Below are positions 62,755 to 64,000 of a DNA stretch of 64,000 nucleotides, piece after piece. The stretch lies in contig NZ_CP121634.1 of the NCBI RefSeq assembly GCF_029714945.1, positions 6,717,001 through 6,781,000 of the forward strand. Direction: 5' to 3'. Both the position numbers and the translations under genes were made by a program. This DNA comes from Bradyrhizobium sp. CIAT3101 (lineage in GTDB: Bacteria > Pseudomonadota > Alphaproteobacteria > Rhizobiales > Xanthobacteraceae). Under the pieces are notes generated by a model. The model was not told where the DNA came from. It did not search any database and worked only from the letters and a program-made list of their open reading frames with translations. The first letter of the stretch is position 1; each line of letters begins with the position of its first letter.

Positions 62755-63836
62755 CGGCAGGACAGGACGTTATGAACGACACACCCCGGACGCTCCCGAA
62801 CTTTCGCAGCGACAATGTCGCACCGGTCGCGCCCGAAATTCTCCAGGCGATCACTGAAGTCAATCGCGGACCGGCCGCCTCCTATGGCGACGACGATTAT
62901 TCGAAATTGCTGAACCAGCGTTTCTCGGCGCTGTTCGAGGCTGAGGTCACGGTTTTCCCCGTCGCGACCGGCACGGCTGCCAATGCCCTGTCGCTCGCGG
63001 CGTGCGCGCGACCATACGGCGCGATCTATTGCCACGAAGAGGCACATGTTCACACGGCGGAAGGCGGCGCGACCGAAGCCTTCACGGGCGGCGCGAAGCT
63101 CCTCACCCTGCCCGGCCCGAACTTTCGGATCGAGCCGGGACTTCTGCGCCAGGCGCTCGCCGGGACGGCCTGGGGAGTTCGCAATCGCTCGCAACCCGAC
63201 GCAGTGTCGATCACCCAGGCCAGCGAATTCGGCACCGTCTACTCCCTCGCCGAGATCGCGGAGATCAGTGCGATCGCCCGTGACAAGAATCTGTCCGTGC
63301 ACATGGATGGCGCCCGCTTCGCCAACGGACTGGCGCGGCTCGGCTGCAGCCCGGCGGAGATGACCTGGCGCGCAGGCGTCGACATCCTGTCCTTTGGCGC
63401 AACCAAGAACGGGGCCATGTCGTCGGATGCGATCGTGGTGTTCGACCGCGACCTCGTCGAACCCCTGTCCTATCGGCTTCGCCGCGCCGGCCAGACCTGG
63501 TCGAAGATGCGCTATGCGTCTGCACAGCTGCTCGCCTATGTCGAGGACGGCCTCTATCTGCGGCTCGCGACCAAGGCCAATGCCGTGGCCACACGTCTTG
63601 GCGCGGGTCTCGCCGCGCTGCCCGGCGTTCGGCTCGTTGCACCGGTGGAAGCCAATCTGGTTTTCATCAACCTGCCCGTCTCGGCCATCAACCGGCTCGC
63701 CGCGACCGGCCTGCCATTCGCGCGACGGGGCCAGGATATCGTCCGCTTCGTGACCCGCTTCGACAGCACCGAGCAGGAAGCCGACGAGGTCATCGCGCTC
63801 GTTCGCGATGCGGCAATTGACAAAGTCAGTCGCTGA
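62751..63836 (+). CDS. Threonine aldolase-like PLP enzyme
   Basis: This 361-residue fold-type I PLP enzyme of the low-specificity threonine aldolase / beta-eliminating lyase family has FRSDNVAPVAPEI at the start, then VATGTAANALSL, HMDGARFANGL and the PLP Lys in FGATKNGAM. It cleaves beta-hydroxy amino acids to glycine and an aldehyde. The start is either ATG 62751, overlapping the permease stop, or ATG 62772, with GGACAGGAC upstream. Together with the aminotransferase and importer it suggests uptake and breakdown of a beta-hydroxy or related amino compound. Confidence 0.87.
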   Translation: MTAGQDVMNDTPRTLPNFRSDNVAPVAPEILQAITEVNRGPAASYGDDDYSKLLNQRFSALFEAEVTVFPVATGTAANALSLAACARPYGAIYCHEEAHVHTAEGGATEAFTGGAKLLTLPGPNFRIEPGLLRQALAGTAWGVRNRSQPDAVSITQASEFGTVYSLAEIAEISAIARDKNLSVHMDGARFANGLARLGCSPAEMTWRAGVDILSFGATKNGAMSSDAIVVFDRDLVEPLSYRLRRAGQTWSKMRYASAQLLAYVEDGLYLRLATKANAVATRLGAGLAALPGVRLVAPVEANLVFINLPVSAINRLAATGLPFARRGQDIVRFVTRFDSTEQEADEVIALVRDAAIDKVSR

Positions 63837-63847
63837 AGCGATAACAG

Positions 63848-63868
63848 AAATGAAATACCGTTTCATTT
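63848..63868. promoter_or_regulatory. Perfect 21-bp palindrome upstream of the last gene
   Basis: AAATGAAA and TTTCATTT are perfect arms around TACCG. The TGAAA-N5-TTTCA core is of the kind bound by RpiR/MurR-type regulators. It lies 12 bases after the aldolase gene and about 125 before the next start. Confidence 0.5.
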
Positions 63869-63991
63869 TCAAGTGAGACGTTGCTTCAGGGGAGTTCCCC
63901 TTCAGGCCGTGCAGCAAGCCCGCCTGCAATTTCCCGCGACACCGATAGCGAAACGGCGCTCGAATTGGCGCCCCAGCCGAAGGGAAGGCTC

Positions 63992-64000
63992 ATGACCGTA
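63992..64000 (+). CDS. Start of a further gene, cut by window edge
   Basis: An ATG at 63992 (MTV...) follows a strong GAAGGGAAGG ribosome-binding site at about eight bases. Only three codons are inside the window, so the product cannot be assigned. The palindrome at 63848 may control it. Confidence 0.45.

Noticed and set aside
1..64000. CRISPR arrays, tRNA or rRNA genes, IS elements
   Set aside because: I saw no regularly spaced direct repeats, cloverleaf-like sequence, rRNA motifs or transposase frames; a dedicated RNA search could still find a small RNA.

Overview
The window is GC-rich, densely packed alphaproteobacterial DNA. Gene content and intergenic palindromic repeats fit a Bradyrhizobium-like soil bacterium: many short-chain dehydrogenases, high-affinity ABC transporters, a Bug-type solute receptor, PuuD and CyoA. 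The genus is inferred, not tested. I see no rRNA, tRNA, CRISPR array or insertion sequence.

Layout. 1-567: 5' part of cyoA on the minus strand. 707-2889: SDR / carboxymuconolactone-decarboxylase-like / SDR operon. 2994-8228: PQQ-type dehydrogenase, urate hydroxylase PuuD, VOC protein, small protein and lytic transglycosylase. 8230-17141: a catabolic block with a cupin / SDR / ThDP-enzyme operon on the minus strand, a divergent IclR regulator, and a branched-chain-amino-acid-type ABC importer whose second permease and both ATPases are fused in one chain. 17145-20240: Bug-type receptor, a conserved gene pair, a lone receiver domain and a small protein. 20307-24720: RND efflux pump. 25092-35777: small membrane protein, phosphoesterase, MFS, two M20 hydrolases, an enolase-superfamily enzyme, a caspase-like protein, an SSS transporter and a sialidase-fold protein; palindromic repeats sit between several of these. 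35793-41813: an SDR gene, a lower-GC ankyrin/membrane gene pair, a scar made of mfd and SDR fragments, a GST gene and an Mfd-like helicase. 42005-44253: CoA transferase and VOC protein.

The most notable region is 44288-52545. It encodes a complete peptide export machine on the minus strand: an HlyD-like adaptor, a C39-peptidase ABC transporter and a second long ABC transporter, joined by overlapping start and stop codons. It resembles the NHLM bacteriocin export families. Three short genes around it encode peptides with double-glycine leaders. I found no post-translational modification enzyme. Each peptide gene is preceded by a CRP/FNR-type palindrome (GTGA-N6-TCAC). In all three, exactly 21 bases separate the palindrome from a putative -10 hexamer, which puts its centre at about -41.5, the class II activator position. 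I read this as a coordinately activated, exported, unmodified bacteriocin-like peptide system.

52625-57753 is a ribose-type sugar ABC importer with a divergent ROK regulator. 57838-63836 is an operon of a class V aminotransferase, an Fbp/Phn-type ABC importer and a threonine-aldolase-like enzyme. A perfect palindrome and a new gene start lie at the right edge.
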